The notes below the pieces were generated by a model. It was not told the origin of the DNA. It worked only from the letters and a program-made list of their open reading frames with translations, and searched no databases. The position numbers were made by a program, and so were the translations under genes. Source: Paratrimastix pyriformis (lineage: Eukaryota > Preaxostyla > Paratrimastigidae). Taken from it: 64,000 bases of DNA. Location of the stretch: the NCBI GenBank assembly GCA_027972325.1, contig JAPMOS010000114.1, positions 1-64,000 on the forward strand. Reading direction: 5' to 3'. Shown here piece by piece: positions 19,961 to 31,377 of this stretch (positions are counted from its first letter, which is position 1; every line of letters starts with the position of its first letter).

Positions 19961-21660
19961 GCGGTGACGCCGGCGTCAGCCCGGCCCCTGGTGACGTCGC
20001 TGACGCCGTCAGTGCCGGTGACGCCGACTCTGGCCACGCCGGGGACGGGGCAGGCTATGCAGCCCGAGGATGGGGCGGCGAAGAGTGCCCTGGCGAGAAG
20101 GGGACGGCAGCTGCCAAGACTGCCTCGGCGACAGATACGGCCAAGAGCAAGAAGAGCCCAAGCGGGAGCGACGTTAGTCGCACTCGCATCACCACACGCA
20201 TGCACATGGGCATGGGTCGTCGCATCGGTAACGATGAGGGGCCTCGAAGCTAGGCGCGCTTCTGAGATGTATAGACGGGCCATCGCGCTGTAAACATTTT
20301 GGTGCGTCTCTGGAAGAGGAGTGTATGGGGACAACGAGGGTAACAAGGGGCAGACTGGAACGGTGGGATGGAATTGGGACAGTGATCGATCGCATCTTGA
20401 GGTGGTGGACTGCATTGTGTTTTGCGTAAGGCAAGTGAGCGGAGAAGGGTATGGAACGGAACAGACTGGAACAATGGGCGGCAGGGTCAATGGAGGTGAG
20501 CTGGGTACGGGATCAGATGGTGGAGCTGGTTGGGAGAGAAGCGCTATGGGGCAGTGGATGTGGAAAATTGGAAGTGGGAAATGGGTGGACCTGGTGGATG
20601 AAGTATGGCAGGAAGGGATAGGAATTAACGCGAGAATCGATGGAATCGAGCGTTTGAGAGGAGATGGCTGGTACAAAGAGGATGTTGGCTGAATGGCTGC
20701 TATGGATGTGGGAAGAGAGTTCTGGTACCTGAGGGAAGCTGGGATGATGGGGAAAGAACTGACCGGCGAACTGAAGGAGTATTGGGCGTGGGGATAGCTT
20801 CAGCCGGAGGAGGCTGCCGGAAAAGGCTGAACTAATGCAGAGCGATGGGGTAGGGGGAGCCCGAGGAGTCATGTTGAAAGATGCTGTGGGGACCGAGAAG
20901 ATGTGTGAGCGGAAGGGATGAGGGTTCTGTGCCATTTGCTGATCAGGGGAACGGACTCTGGGGCTGATGGGACGGTGATCTCGGTCAGGCAAAAGGCAGC
21001 GGAACAACAATGGTCTGGCATTATATTTCAGAAAACAAGATGAACGAAGGACACTGGAGATGTATCAGCCAGTGGATCGCACGGTGGGCGAGGGTGGTAA
21101 TGGCAGGGTTGGGGCTGACATGGAATTGGTTGGCGATGGGGATAGCGGAATGTGAGGTGCAGAGGAGGAGATTGTGGGAAAGGAAGAAGCGCAAAGGTGC
21201 GGAGATGGAGTGGGAGACGGGGCGGAAGACGGCCTGGAGAAGGGTGCGGGGATGGCGGCATGGACGAGGGCGGGGCGGATGGATGCCGGGGTTCACAGGG
21301 ATGGGTGAGTGGTGGCATCGAGAGGTGTCGATGGGTGTCCGGGCGAGGATGTGCCCTGAGGAGAGGCATGGACGATTTGGATGGGGGAGGGAGCGGGCAG
21401 CCGGGGATGGATAGGGTACCGGTAGAGCAATATCGTGGCATCGCCAACACGACTGGACACAGGTGTTGGTTGAGCGCCGGGCTGCAGGCGGAGGCGGTTG
21501 GTGGGGCAGATCCGCTGTTTGATGGTCAGAGGGGTCGGTGGGGACCCTGATGGAGAAGAAGGATTTGGAAGAGGGGGACGGAGGGACTGGACGAGACGCA
21601 GGATGGAAGCAGGGTGGCTGTGATTGAGCTGCTGAAAGGGCGCGGATCCCGGTGGGAGTC

Positions 21661-22160
21661 AGGATGAGGGTGGTGGACGTGTGGAATGCGGATGTGAAAG
21701 TGTTGGCGAGAGGGCGCGGGAGTGCTTGTTTGTGCGTCTGATGAGGGACGGAGACAGTATGAATGAGGCGGTAAGGAGGGTAGTGATGGCAGATGACCGT
21801 GTCATGAAGAAGTGTCCGGTGTGTGGTGGGGACCAGTGGCATGCACGGGATGAGCGTGCGATAGAAGGGGAGAGTGTCCTGGTGGTGCAGGTGGTTCGGA
21901 ACCAGAGGGGTAGGGGGCGGATCAGACGCAGTGGAAAGTGCAGCCGGACATAGTAGACGTACTCGGGACAAGCTACCACCTGGAAGCGGAGGCGGAATTC
22001 TGTGGAAGAAGGGCGGGGGGCGTCATTGGGTGGCACTGAAAGGATTGATGGGGCGTGGTGGAGGTTCAATGACAGTGTGGTGTATGAGGTGGAGGTGCGA
22101 GATTATGCATGGGGATGTTTTCGTGTACGTGGCTGAAGCTGGAATGGGGTCGCGGATGCA
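21661..22160 (+). pseudogene. USP-like domain inside LINE, copy 2
   Basis: Repeats the CPVCGGDQWHARDER pair (about 21810), YHLEAEAEFCG, the RHWVALKG His box (about 22031-22054), and fragments of the FNDS and VFVYVAEAGM boxes (about 22060-22150). Preservation of all these boxes in two otherwise noisy copies supports the domain call. The frames are broken, so this copy is not expected to be active. Confidence 0.5.
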
Positions 22161-22545
22161 AAGGTCCGGAGGGGGCCAGCATTTGGGGGGGAGCTGCAGG
22201 AGAGACTGCAGAAAGTAGCGTGCGGTGAGGAAAGAGAGTCAAGGGATGACAGGGCGGGGAGCAGACAAGGCGGAGAAGCCTGAAGGACAGGAGGAGCAGG
22301 TCCTGGTAGCGGGCGTGTCGTATCCGGAAGTGAGTCGGCGACCTGGGGATGGGATGAGCAGGAAGGCAAGGAAGAAGAGGGGAAGAAGGATGCACAAAGG
22401 AAGAGGAGGCAAAAGCAAAATGTTGGATATTGAGAGGGGATATGACGTGAAGGCGGAGGAGGAGGAGTTTCGGGGGTGGAGAAGTGGTGCCAGGAGGAAG
22501 GAGGCCAACCTGAGGGCGGGGTTGCCGATGAAGGAGGAGGACAGG

Positions 22546-22629
22546 ATGCGGGTGGCAGGGTGGAATGTGCGAGGACTTGGGTCAGAGTGGAAGCGAAGTA
22601 ATGTGGCGGACCTGTTGCGGGTAGGACGG
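22546..22629 (+). pseudogene. LINE endonuclease N-terminus, copy 2
   Basis: MRVAGWNVRGLGSEWKRSNV then ADLLRVGR; the GWNVRG motif with its metal-binding Asn is intact here. It is cut after about 28 residues by the integrase element. Confidence 0.6.
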
Positions 22630-22685
22630 TGTTTCCGGTTTTGTATGGACGGGGCGTCGACAAGAACCCAGAGTGCACAGGGCGT

Positions 22686-24583
22686 TCATGAACGGGGGGG
22701 GTGAGCGAGAGCCGGTTTTGGGGATCCTCTGGGAGAAAACTGGTAATGCACGCAGCCCTCTCCCTCCCCCCCCCCCCCCCCCCCGAGCCCGATTATCCGG
22801 CCCCCTCCAACGATTTCACCCCCCACCCCCCTCCTCGAGCATTCGTATAAGATCATTTTTGTTTTTGCAGAAAACCGGACCGGAAAACTGCGGGACGGGG
22901 GGCGGTGGTGGGGATGGTGGGGTTGGGGTGTTTTATTCTGGGGCGCGTGACGCCGGCGATCAACGACGGGGACCAGAGCGCCTCCCGCAGCAGGGAGCGG
23001 GGCATCGAAGGTGGCATCGTAAGGCCGCAGCTTGTTGCGCCCGTAGACCTTGGGAATGCCCGGCTTGACCCGATCCTCAAACTCGATGACGTAGGTGCCG
23101 TTACGCATGCGTTCCGCCACCCTCCCGGACCAGCAGAACCTGCCAATGCCGGGCCGGCGCCATTTGGCAGGCGGGCGACCATGACGCGAGTCCCCTCCTC
23201 GATGGTCTCTTGGTCCCTTGTTGCGGCGCCGCTCAATGTAGCCGTACTCGCGGTGCCGGTAGAACGCCACGGCCTCCTTGATTTGGCGCACCTCCGCGGC
23301 CGTCAGGTTGGCGAACTTGTCCGGCAGCTGGGCCATGTCGCCCAGTTGTTCGTACTCGGGGAGGTAGAGCGCCATCATCACAACCGGGCGTTGCTGGAAG
23401 ACCGAAGAAACCGTGGCCGTGTTGTACAGGTGCACGGCGGGCTGCAGGAAGGGCTGCCACGGCAGCTCGCGGTTGGTGGCCGGCACGATACGCATCTTCA
23501 TCACCCGGTTCTTGATCTTCTTGACGGCGTTCTCGGCCTTCCCATGAGACTGGGGGTAGTACGGCCTCGACCGGTGGTGCTCCATGTGGACCCCGGGCAG
23601 CAGGTTCTTGTTCCTGAGCGGGTTGATGACTGTGAAGAGCAAATCCGAAACGCACAGAACAGACGCGATCCACTCGGCCACGCGCTGGTTGACGAACTCG
23701 GTCCCATTGTCGGTCACGATCCGGGTGGGGAGCAGATTGGGCTCGTCGCTGGTGAACACACGACTGAGAAGGTCGGTCACCTCCTGCCCGGTGGCCTTCG
23801 TCTCCCATGTCGCGGCGGCCCACATGTAGCTCGTGAAGTGGTCCACCAGGACGCAGAACGCGCGAGGCGGCTGGCAGCTCATCTCGAAGCCGCCGCAGTC
23901 GAGCTCGACCACCTCGAGGGGCCGGTTGACCACCAAGGCGTGGTACTTGGGATGCTCGTACGTGGGCCGGACGCTCTGGCACTGGCCACACGTCCCGATG
24001 ATGTCCCGCGCAAGCTGATCCACGCCATGGATGTAGAAGAGGCCCTTCGAGTAGGCAATCAGGGCATCTCGGTTGAGGTGCCCCTGCTGGACATGCAAGC
24101 GCCGCAGCAAGCGCACACGGCGGGCAAGCGGGTAGATCACGGGCACCCAGATGGGCCGATCGCGGATCTCGTGGTCGAAGCGGAGCCGCTGCAGAACTCC
24201 CCGCTCGACGCGGTACAACCCTTCATTGGCGTGTTTTAGACAGTTCGACCGGTAACTGCGTGATCCTTCCCGAACTGGAAAAATGAGACAAAGGGGGGCA
24301 TTGATCATGACCCGAAAAAACCAAAAAACAGACGTTCCACCCCGGTAAGGATCAGGTGGATCCCCCGCGCCGTCCGGTCGTAGCTTCCATAATCTGCCAC
24401 ATCACCATCGTCTGCTGCTACATCAACCACGACGTCAATCTCGGCGGCTTCTGCGGGGTCCAGGTCTCCAAGGGCTGGCTCTTCGGCCTCCTCATGTGCC
24501 GCCTCGTCACCATCACCACCTCCGAAAAATAACTCCTCCTCAGGAAGCGGTGGAGGGAGGTCGTCAACTTCGATTGGCTCCAT
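22686..24583 (-). CDS. Retroviral/Ginger-type DDE integrase, copy I
   Basis: N-terminal acidic exon (MEPIEVDDLPPPLPEEE, 24583 to about 24313), a GT-AG intron of about 55 nt, then the main exon. The main exon has an HHCC zinc domain (HVQQGHLNRDALIAY and GTCGQCQ), a catalytic core with VELDCGGFEM, IVTDNGTEF and SHGKAENAVKKIKN giving D, D and E, and a GPY/F-like C-terminal module (CWSGRVAERMRNGTYVIEFE). The enzyme inserts DNA ends into target DNA in the nucleus (family knowledge). With no RT nearby, a DNA-transposon role is more likely than an LTR one. Residues after the GPY/F module are low complexity and may not be coding. Nearly identical in copies II and III. Confidence 0.85.
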
Positions 24584-24788
24584 ATCAGAGGCGCCACAGG
24601 AGTGGCTATCACCCTGGTCATGCAGCCCGTCCAGCGAGCACTACTCCCGGTCCCAGACCCCCTCCGGGTCCCGATCCCGCCCCGGTGGCTTGTTGTTCAA
24701 TCGAGGCAATTTCTCGATGTATCGTGTTTCTTAGAAAAAAACAAACCAAAAAAAAAATCAGGATCGAAAAGAGGGATTGTATTACAAG
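24584..24788. other. Gap between integrase and methyltransferase genes
   Basis: Includes A-rich sequence near 24735-24760 that, on the minus strand, is a T-rich stretch just after the methyltransferase stop. Probably the 3' end of that transcript and the promoter of the integrase gene. Confidence 0.4.
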
Positions 24789-27700
24789 TTACGGCAAGTC
24801 CTCGATTTCCTCGGGCTGAAGGTCCGCGCCCAAAGCATCCGGACTGAGCGGGTCCAGCAGCGGGTTGAGCTCGTCGGAAGGAGGAGGCCACTGATAAGGC
24901 TGATCATCGGGAGCGGGGATGAGGGGGCCCTCTTGGTCATCTTGAAGCTCGAAGGCCTGCTCTTGTTGTTGTTGCTCGGCGGTGGTGGTCTGCTCGGAGG
25001 CCTGCTGTTCTTGTAGAGCCGGGGCAGGTTCTTCTTGAGGGGGGAGCAGAGGAAGATGCAGGTCCCATTCGTCGACAGGGGGTGCAACGACGTTGCAAAG
25101 CTCCGTCTCGTGGGCTTCGAGGGGCAGGTATGCTTCGTCCTGCCGGTGCACCAGCACCGGAGGCACGTGGCCGATCATGAGGCTCTCCACTGCAGGCGCC
25201 CGGTCAATTAGATCAACGCGCGTTCCGGTGGCCTCTGCCGCCAAGAGAGCTGGCCCACAGCCGCAGAAGCAGTCCAACACAGGGCCCGGCCCTCCGTAGC
25301 GGCGGAAGAGGTAGACGTAAAGATCGGCCGGCTTGGCGAAGCGGGCCTGCCCCGCCTGGTGCCGCAGGTAGACCGCGTTGGTGCGCGGGTTGGCCCGGGC
25401 GTTCATCTCGGCCAACTTCGCACTCGGAGAAGGGCACAGTACATCCCAGCGCCAGTTGACGGGCCCCTCGTGGCCTCGCTGGAAGACCTCGATGGGCAGC
25501 TCCACCTCCTCAGGGCGGGGGGCTCCCGGTGAGAGCGACGGCCGGGGGTTGGCCTCCTCGAGGTAATCTGCGCGAAGAAGTGATGAAGAAGGACAAGTTA
25601 AAAACCAATTGCGTGAAGGGAATGAATCACGGACTTCCCCAGATGGCACGAATTCGGTGATCGCTCACGAAATTGAAGCACTCGAGAGCCGGCGTCCATT
25701 GCTGGGACAAGTTGGCCTCGGTATCCATCACAATGATGGTACCATTGGGGGCAATGAACGAGTCGAGGTACTGGGCCAGGGATCCGTAGTCCGGGGTGGG
25801 TCTGTCTCGAGGGTCGTCGGTAATGCCCCAGGGAGCATCCAACACGGCCAAGGTATACAGTGTCTATTGAATGAAACGAGGATGTTAGTGGGGATCCAAC
25901 AAGTTGGAAACTGCAGACACGGCCGGGATTATCCTTCGCGCGAAACAAGATCGCTTCGGCATCCCCGCAGTAGAACCGGGCCAAGGTTTTCCCATGAGGG
26001 ATCGTGGCCCTCCGCGGGTGCGGAAAGCAGCTGGGGGCCGGAACGAGGCGCAGCGGACGCGGGCTTGGTGGTGGCCTGGGCGACTGACGCTGCTGCGGTG
26101 GCTTGGAGTGTTGTTGCTGGGCCGGGGTCTGGGGTTGAGGCTGAGCCGGCTGGGGCTGAGGCGACGGCTTGGGGCGGGCTGCGGCGGCTTGGCCTGGGGG
26201 CGGGCTGCGGCGGCTTGGCCTGGGGGCGGGCTGCGGCGGCTTGGGCGGGCTGCGGCGGCTTGGCCTGGGGGCGGGCTGCGGCGGCTTGGCCTGGCTGGCT
26301 CGGGGCTTGGCTTTGGGCTCGGGCTCGGGCACCGGTTTCGACGAAGGCTGGGCTTCCTCGGTGGCCGACTCCGGTGGGAGTGCGCAGGCCTTGACCTCAT
26401 ACTCGTCATCGGCCTCCGCCGCCTTGGCCTCGGCTTCGGAGGTCGGCTCGGCTTGGGAAAGAAGCGCCTTCAGGGTGGCCCGCTTGGCCGGCTCTGACTT
26501 CGGCGGCTCTGGGTGCTCGGAGGCGGCTTCCTCCCGGAGTGCCCGCCTTTCCTCACGTAGTTCCCGGTCGACGGTCTTCAGCATGCGCTTGCTGGCACGG
26601 GGGATGTCGTGGTGGCCCATCTCCTCCCAGAGCCGGGCGTACGGGCAGTGCTCGGGCATCAGGTAGTCCTGCATTGCCGGTGGCAGTTGTGCCGCGCACC
26701 ACCCCAGCCAGTAGCCGAGGACCAACTCGAACTCGGAGAGACGCCGGCCGTCCATGAAGGTGATCTCTTGGGGCATGTTGCCAACGTCCGTCTCGTTGAG
26801 GCGCTCGAACGGGCAGCCCAGCTCCTCGGAGAAGGCCGGGAGTCGAACCTTGCCCTTGCGGAATGGGAAGGGCCGCACGTTGAGGCAGTTCATGAAGGCA
26901 AAGGTCTCGGTCCGGACGAGATGGCACCGCAGGATCTCCCGGGCGGCCTCGTCGGGGGGCAGGTAGAGGACGGGGGGGTGGTCTCCGGCGGCCACCTCAG
27001 CTGCATCGTGGGCCTCGAGCAGCATGAAGGTCTGCTCGGCCTGCCGAATGGGCTTCTTGAGATCGGCCGCTGCAGTAGAGGTGGCCTCAGAACCACTGAA
27101 CGACCCCTCCAACATGGCGCGAGCAAGCCACCGATTCATCTCCGCATCCCTGGCCTGGCGGGCAGGACGTGTGAGCGGCAGCGTGGAAATGGTTGGTGCA
27201 TGCGGACCTCAAAGATGCGCCACAGGTTCGTGGCTGACGGCTGTCGCTCAACCGGGAGCTGGGAGAGGGCACACAGCATCTCCAGGGAGAAGCACTCCAG
27301 AATCTTCACAAGCTTGGCCGGGGCGTCTTCGCCTTTGGGGAAGTGCAGCTCCTTGAGGGCGGGTTCCAAATGTGTGGCAAAGTCAGGATCCTCACGGATG
27401 TAGCGCTTGGGGGCCTGATAAGGGCGGGGAGGTGGGGTGATGATAATCAATAGACGGGAGACGACAGACTTGGAGGGATGCACGCTTGAGGTTCAGCAGG
27501 ACGTCGAAGGTGCTGCTTCCAAACCGCGCGTCGTGAGTAAGCAGGTTGACCCGATGTTGCAGCTCGAGCATGGCCTCCGGATCGAGAGTGTTGTAAACGG
27601 CCACGTCGATGTAGTCCTCCTTCAGGTGCTGTGCAGGGGGAAGAGGTGCGTTGTTATGAGGGCGGAGACAACGTGCAAGAGACCTGCCGGATCTGGGGTG

Positions 27701-28109
27701 TAGCTTGTTGAGCTTCTCCACCCTTTGGCGAAGCTCGGTCCGCTGTTCTGCGGTGATCTCGGGCGGCAACTCGGAGACCCGGCGCGGGTCCACGATGATG
27801 CGCGCAACCTGGAACCTAGGGGCACGATTAGAGGCCGATCCACCAAAAAAGAGCATTGTCAGACCGGTGCGAGCCGTCGACCACCTGGTATCGAGCCTCG
27901 TCCAGGGCCGACGTTTGGACGATTATGCTGAACAGGACGGCCGCTCCCAGCTTCTCGAACCATTCCACAATTGCTCCGAGGCGCTCGTAGGCAAGGGGCC
28001 GGGCGAGGCTCGGGCAGGGGTCGATGGAGCTCAGCAGCACATGGGCCCTCTTGCCGTGGCACTTTTCCGACAGAGAGAGATCGAAGAGCCCCCCCAACAA
28101 CCCGAACAA
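24789..28109 (-). CDS. ParB-like domain fused to an N6/N4 DNA methyltransferase, multi-exon, copy I
   Basis: Seven exons can be read on the minus strand with GT-AG introns of about 45-80 nt. Exon 1 (to about 27866): LSSIDPCPSLARPLAYERLG, then IVQTSALDEARYQVVDGSHR, a ParB/Srx-type fold ending in DGSHR. The next exons (QVARIIVDPRRVSELPPEI; KEDYIDVAVYNTLDPEAM; RYIREDPDFATHLEPALKEL) are helical. A long exon follows with PFPFRKGKVRLPAFSEELG and a Lys/Glu- then Pro/Gln-rich linker, ending ARFYCGDAEAILF. The next exon carries VLDAPWGITDDPRD (catalytic DPPW-like motif IV) and NGTIIVMDTEANLS. The last has VLDCFCGCGPALLAAEATG (SAM-binding motif I) and an acidic Gln-rich tail. Motif IV before I is the beta-class order. 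Bacterial phages have ParB-methylase fusions; a eukaryotic element version is unusual. Exon joins are inferred. Confidence 0.68.
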
Positions 28110-28166
28110 AGCGAAAGGAATGTGCAGTCAGTAACTTGTTCAAAAAAGGGAAACGATGAAAACAGG

Positions 28167-28739
28167 TCACGAGTGGTGGGAGGAGGCAGGGTGGCGCGCA
28201 AGGTACGCATTGACGATATCAACGACGGACTGCATTACTTGGCGAGCGGGGTGGGAGGAGGGAGGGTGGCGCGCAAGGTACGCATTGACGAGATCAACGA
28301 CGGACTGCAGTACTTGGCGAGCGGCCTCCGGGGAGAAGTCGTCCGGGTCGGTCGGCCGGGCCCGCTTGCGCTCGGCCTTCGCCTTGGGTTCGGGGGCACG
28401 GCCGCCCTCGTCCGACGACGAGGAGGAGATCTCCACTGGGGCCGGGTGCTTGTGCCGGTGCCGCGGCCTGGCGTCCTCCTGGGGGCGTCGTCCGAGCCCT
28501 TCGCCTCCGCAGCCTCCTTGGCCTCATGAGGCGGCCCAGGCTTCCGGCGGGCCGGTGGCGGGGGGCCGGGGCCTTCGCCTCCTTGGCGGCCTCCTTCTTG
28601 GACTTGGCGGCCACCGGGGCCGCCTTCTTGCCTCTTCGGGGGCCTCGCGATCCTTCTTGGGCTTGGCGGCCGCCGGGGCCGCCTTCTTGGGCTTGGGCGG
28701 GCTCGGCACATCATCGTCGTCCAGGATTCTGAAATCCAA
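28167..28739 (-). CDS. Histone-H1-like basic protein, copy I
   Basis: The minus strand reads an acidic start (ILDDDDVPSPPKPKKAAPAA), then Lys/Ala/Pro repeats (KPKKDREAP, VAAKSKKEAAKEAKAPA), Arg/Pro-rich sequence and a Ser/Asp patch (MEISSSSSDEGG). It ends with two tandem repeats of a helical peptide (QVLQSVVDLVNAYLARHP and QVMQSVVDIVNAYLARHP; DNA 28190-28325). Composition is that of H1-tail or nucleoid-type DNA-binding proteins. The low-complexity part changes frame between copies I and III, so exon structure there is uncertain, and it may be the first part of the ParB-methylase transcript. Nuclear DNA compaction is an inference from composition. Confidence 0.45.
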
Positions 28740-28936
28740 AAAGAATCAGCTGGGAAAGGCCAGAACCCGCTCCGACAGACGGCCGAGCGGCTCCAGTTCC
28801 CTTGTCCTTGTGCTCGACGGCGCCAGAGGCGGGCGTCGTCGGACGGGCGGTCAGGGCGGTCGGGGCCTTCGGGGCGGTAGGGGTCGGGGCAGGGGGCGCT
28901 CCTGGTGCGGTGTGCGTGGCGGCGGGGGCGGGAGAC

Positions 28937-29337
28937 CTAACAAAGAACGAATTTAGCACCGAGCCGGAGGTGCGATGCAAATACGGACGAGGGCTCCTCG
29001 CGTTCGGGCTCGTCCTCCTCCCCACCGATGTCGAGGAGGAGGTCTTTGCCGGCGGAATCAGGTGAGGACGGCCGGAAAAGGCCGTCAAAAGTCTGTCGAA
29101 TCAGCTCCAGATGGTAGGGCGTCATGAGCCCCGCGCCCAACGGCTGGGTGAGGGAGGAGAGGCGTCGACGGAAGCTATGACAACAAGTTTCGGGAAAACG
29201 AGGGAGCGAGTAAAAACAAACCAATTGATCGCCTGGTAACCCTCGGCCCATTTCGGGGGGTCCTGGCCGATCGCACCCTCGCAATACTCAATGGCTTCTT
29301 GGGGGGTGTGGAACTGGTTCCAATCGATCGAGTTCAT
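28937..29337 (-). CDS. Small two-exon protein of unknown function, copy I
   Basis: Exon 1 from ATG at 29337: MNSIDWNQFHTPQEAIEYCE, then GAIGQDPPKWAEGYQAIN, followed by GTTTGTTTTTACTC...TGTCATAG, a GT-AG intron of about 47 nt. Exon 2 reads RRLSSLTQPLGAGLMTPYHL, then LIRQTFDGLFRPSSPDSAG and an acidic stretch to about 28950. It is the first gene on the minus side of the satellite array, so the array edge probably carries its promoter. Not recognised. Conserved in copy III (47198-47598) almost without change. Confidence 0.5.
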
Positions 29338-29394
29338 CTGAAAACGGCAAAAAGGCGCGTTAACAAAGGTTAGAACCCGGGGTAAGGTCCACCT

Positions 29395-31320
29395 CGCGAG
29401 TTGAATGAGAACACCACCACCTCGAAAAATTCGATGTCAGAACACCACCTCGAAAAATTCGATTTCTATTGAAAATCCATACCGCCGGTATGGATTTTAG
29501 TACCGACAAACATCGCGATACCGGTTCTGATGATGCAAATCGATGAGTTTCACCGAAAAACACTTGGGATGATGTCGGAACACCACCTCGAAGAATTCGA
29601 TTTCTATTGAAAATCCATACCGCCGGTATGGATTTTAGTACCCCCGACAAACATCGCGATACCGGTTCTGATGATGCAAATCGATGAGTTTCATCGAAAA
29701 AACACTTGGGATGATGTCGGAACACCACCTCGAAAAATTCGATTTCTATTGAAAATCCATACCGCCGGTATGGATTTTAGTACCCCCGACAAACATCGCG
29801 ATACCGGTTCTGATGATGCAAATCGATGAGTTTCATCGAAAAACACTTGGGATGATGTCAGAACACCACCTCGAAAAATTCGATTTCTATTGAAAATCCA
29901 TACCGCCGGTATGGATTTTAGTACCGACAAACATCGCGATACCGGTTCTGATGATGCAAATCGATGAGTTTCATCGAAAAAACACTTGGGATGATGTCGG
30001 AACACCACCTCGAAGAATTCGATTTCTATTGAAAATCCATACCGCCGGTATGGATTTTAGTACCCCGACAAACATCGCGATACCGGTTCTGATGATGCAA
30101 ATCGATGAGTTTCATCGAAAAACACTTGGGATGATGTCAGAACACCACCTCGAAAAATTCGATTTCTATTGAAAATCCATACCGCCGGTATGGATTTTAG
30201 TACCGACAAACATCGCGATACCGGTTCTGATGATGCAAATCGATGAGTTTCATCGAAAAACACTTGGGATGATGTCAGAACACCACCTCGAAAAATTCGA
30301 TTTCTATTGAAAATCCATACCGCCGGTATGGATTTTAGTACCGACAAACATCGCGATACCGGTTCTGATGATGCAAATCGATGAGTTTCATCGAAAAACA
30401 CTTGGGATGATGTCGGAACACCACCTCGAAAAATTCGATTTCTATTGAAAATCCATACCGCCGGTATGGATTTTAGTACCCCGACAAACATCGCGATACC
30501 GGTTCTGATGATGCAAATCGATGAGTTTCATCGAAAAACACTTGGGATGATGTCGGAACACCACCTCGAAAAATTCGATTTCTATTGAAAATCCATACCG
30601 CCGGTATGGATTTTAGTACCGACAAACATCGCGATACCGGTTCTGATGATGCAAATCGATGAGTTTCATCGAAAAACACTTGGGATGATGTCAGAACACC
30701 ACCTCGAAAAATTCGATTTCTATTGAAAATCCATACCGCCGGTATGGATTTTAGTACCGACAAACATCGCGATACCGGTTCTGATGATGCAAATCGATGA
30801 GTTTCATCGAAAAACACTTGGGATGATGTCGGAACACCACCTCGAAAATTCGATTTCTATTGAAAATCCATACCGCCGGTATGGATTTTAGTACCGACAA
30901 ACATCGCGATACCGGTTCTGATGATGCAAATCGATGAGTTTCATCGAAAAAACACTTGGGATGATGTCAGAACACCACCTCGAAAAATTCGATTTCTATT
31001 GAAAATCCATACCGCCGGTATGGATTTTAGTACCGACAAACATCGCGATACCGGTTCTGATGATGCAAATCGATGAGTTTCATCGAAAAAACACTTGGGA
31101 TGATGTCAGAACACCACCTCGAAAAATTCGATTTCTATTGAAAATCCATACCGCCGGTATGGATTTTAGTACCGACAAACATCGCGATACCGGTTCTGAT
31201 GATGCAAATCGATGAGTTTCATCGAAAAACACTTGGGATGATGTCGGAACACCACCTCGAAAAATTCGATTTCTATTGAAAATCCATACCGCCGGTATGG
31301 ATTTTAGTACCGACAAACAT
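29395..31320. repeat. Palindrome-rich satellite array, copy I (about 14 units of about 140 bp)
   Basis: Units of about 133-142 bp repeat with few changes. Each has a 12-bp inverted repeat around GCC (AAAATCCATACC/GGTATGGATTTT; first at 29472-29498), a TCGATGAGTTTCATCGA-type palindrome and a GAAAAATTCGATTTC block. Units differ mainly in short runs (TACCGACA, TACCCCGACA, TACCCCCGACA; five or six A after CATCG). It fills the space between divergent genes. Open frames through it are repeat artefacts. Confidence 0.95.
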
Positions 31321-31328
31321 TTGATGGT

Positions 31329-31377
31329 TTAGTGGCTCTAACCTTGGGTAATAGCCACACTTGATCCCGCCAAAATG
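31329..31377 (+). promoter_or_regulatory. Shared upstream block of gene A
   Basis: AGTGGCTCTAACCTTGG...ATCCCGCCAAAATG, ending at the start codon. Related blocks occur before gene B (33747-33794) and downstream of gene A (about 33528-33560), and an identical one in copy III (50779-50826). Likely core promoter and start context (inference). Confidence 0.45.

Larger units (their letters stand above)
18897..22629 (+). mobile_element. LINE 5' part, copy 2, truncated by the integrase element
   Basis: Starts head-to-tail after copy 1 at the CTTTATTCTGAG block and matches it through ORF1-like, USP-like and the first residues of the endonuclease. It ends at GGGTAGGACGG, where the integrase element starts with TGTTTCCGG. 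An ORF1-region patch (about 19548-19670) resembles RT sequence of the LINE at 10286-10412 rather than copy 1. Confidence 0.6.

Noticed and set aside
22905-24239. Long plus-strand open frame (444 aa) across the integrase region, repeated at 39362 and 41127
   Set aside because: It is the antisense shadow of the integrase, which has clear HHCC and D-D-E motifs on the minus strand; high GC keeps the opposite frame open.
29395-31320. Open frames reading SIPAVWIFNRNRIFRGGV repeats on both strands
   Set aside because: Pure products of the satellite unit; they change with each unit length and have no start context.
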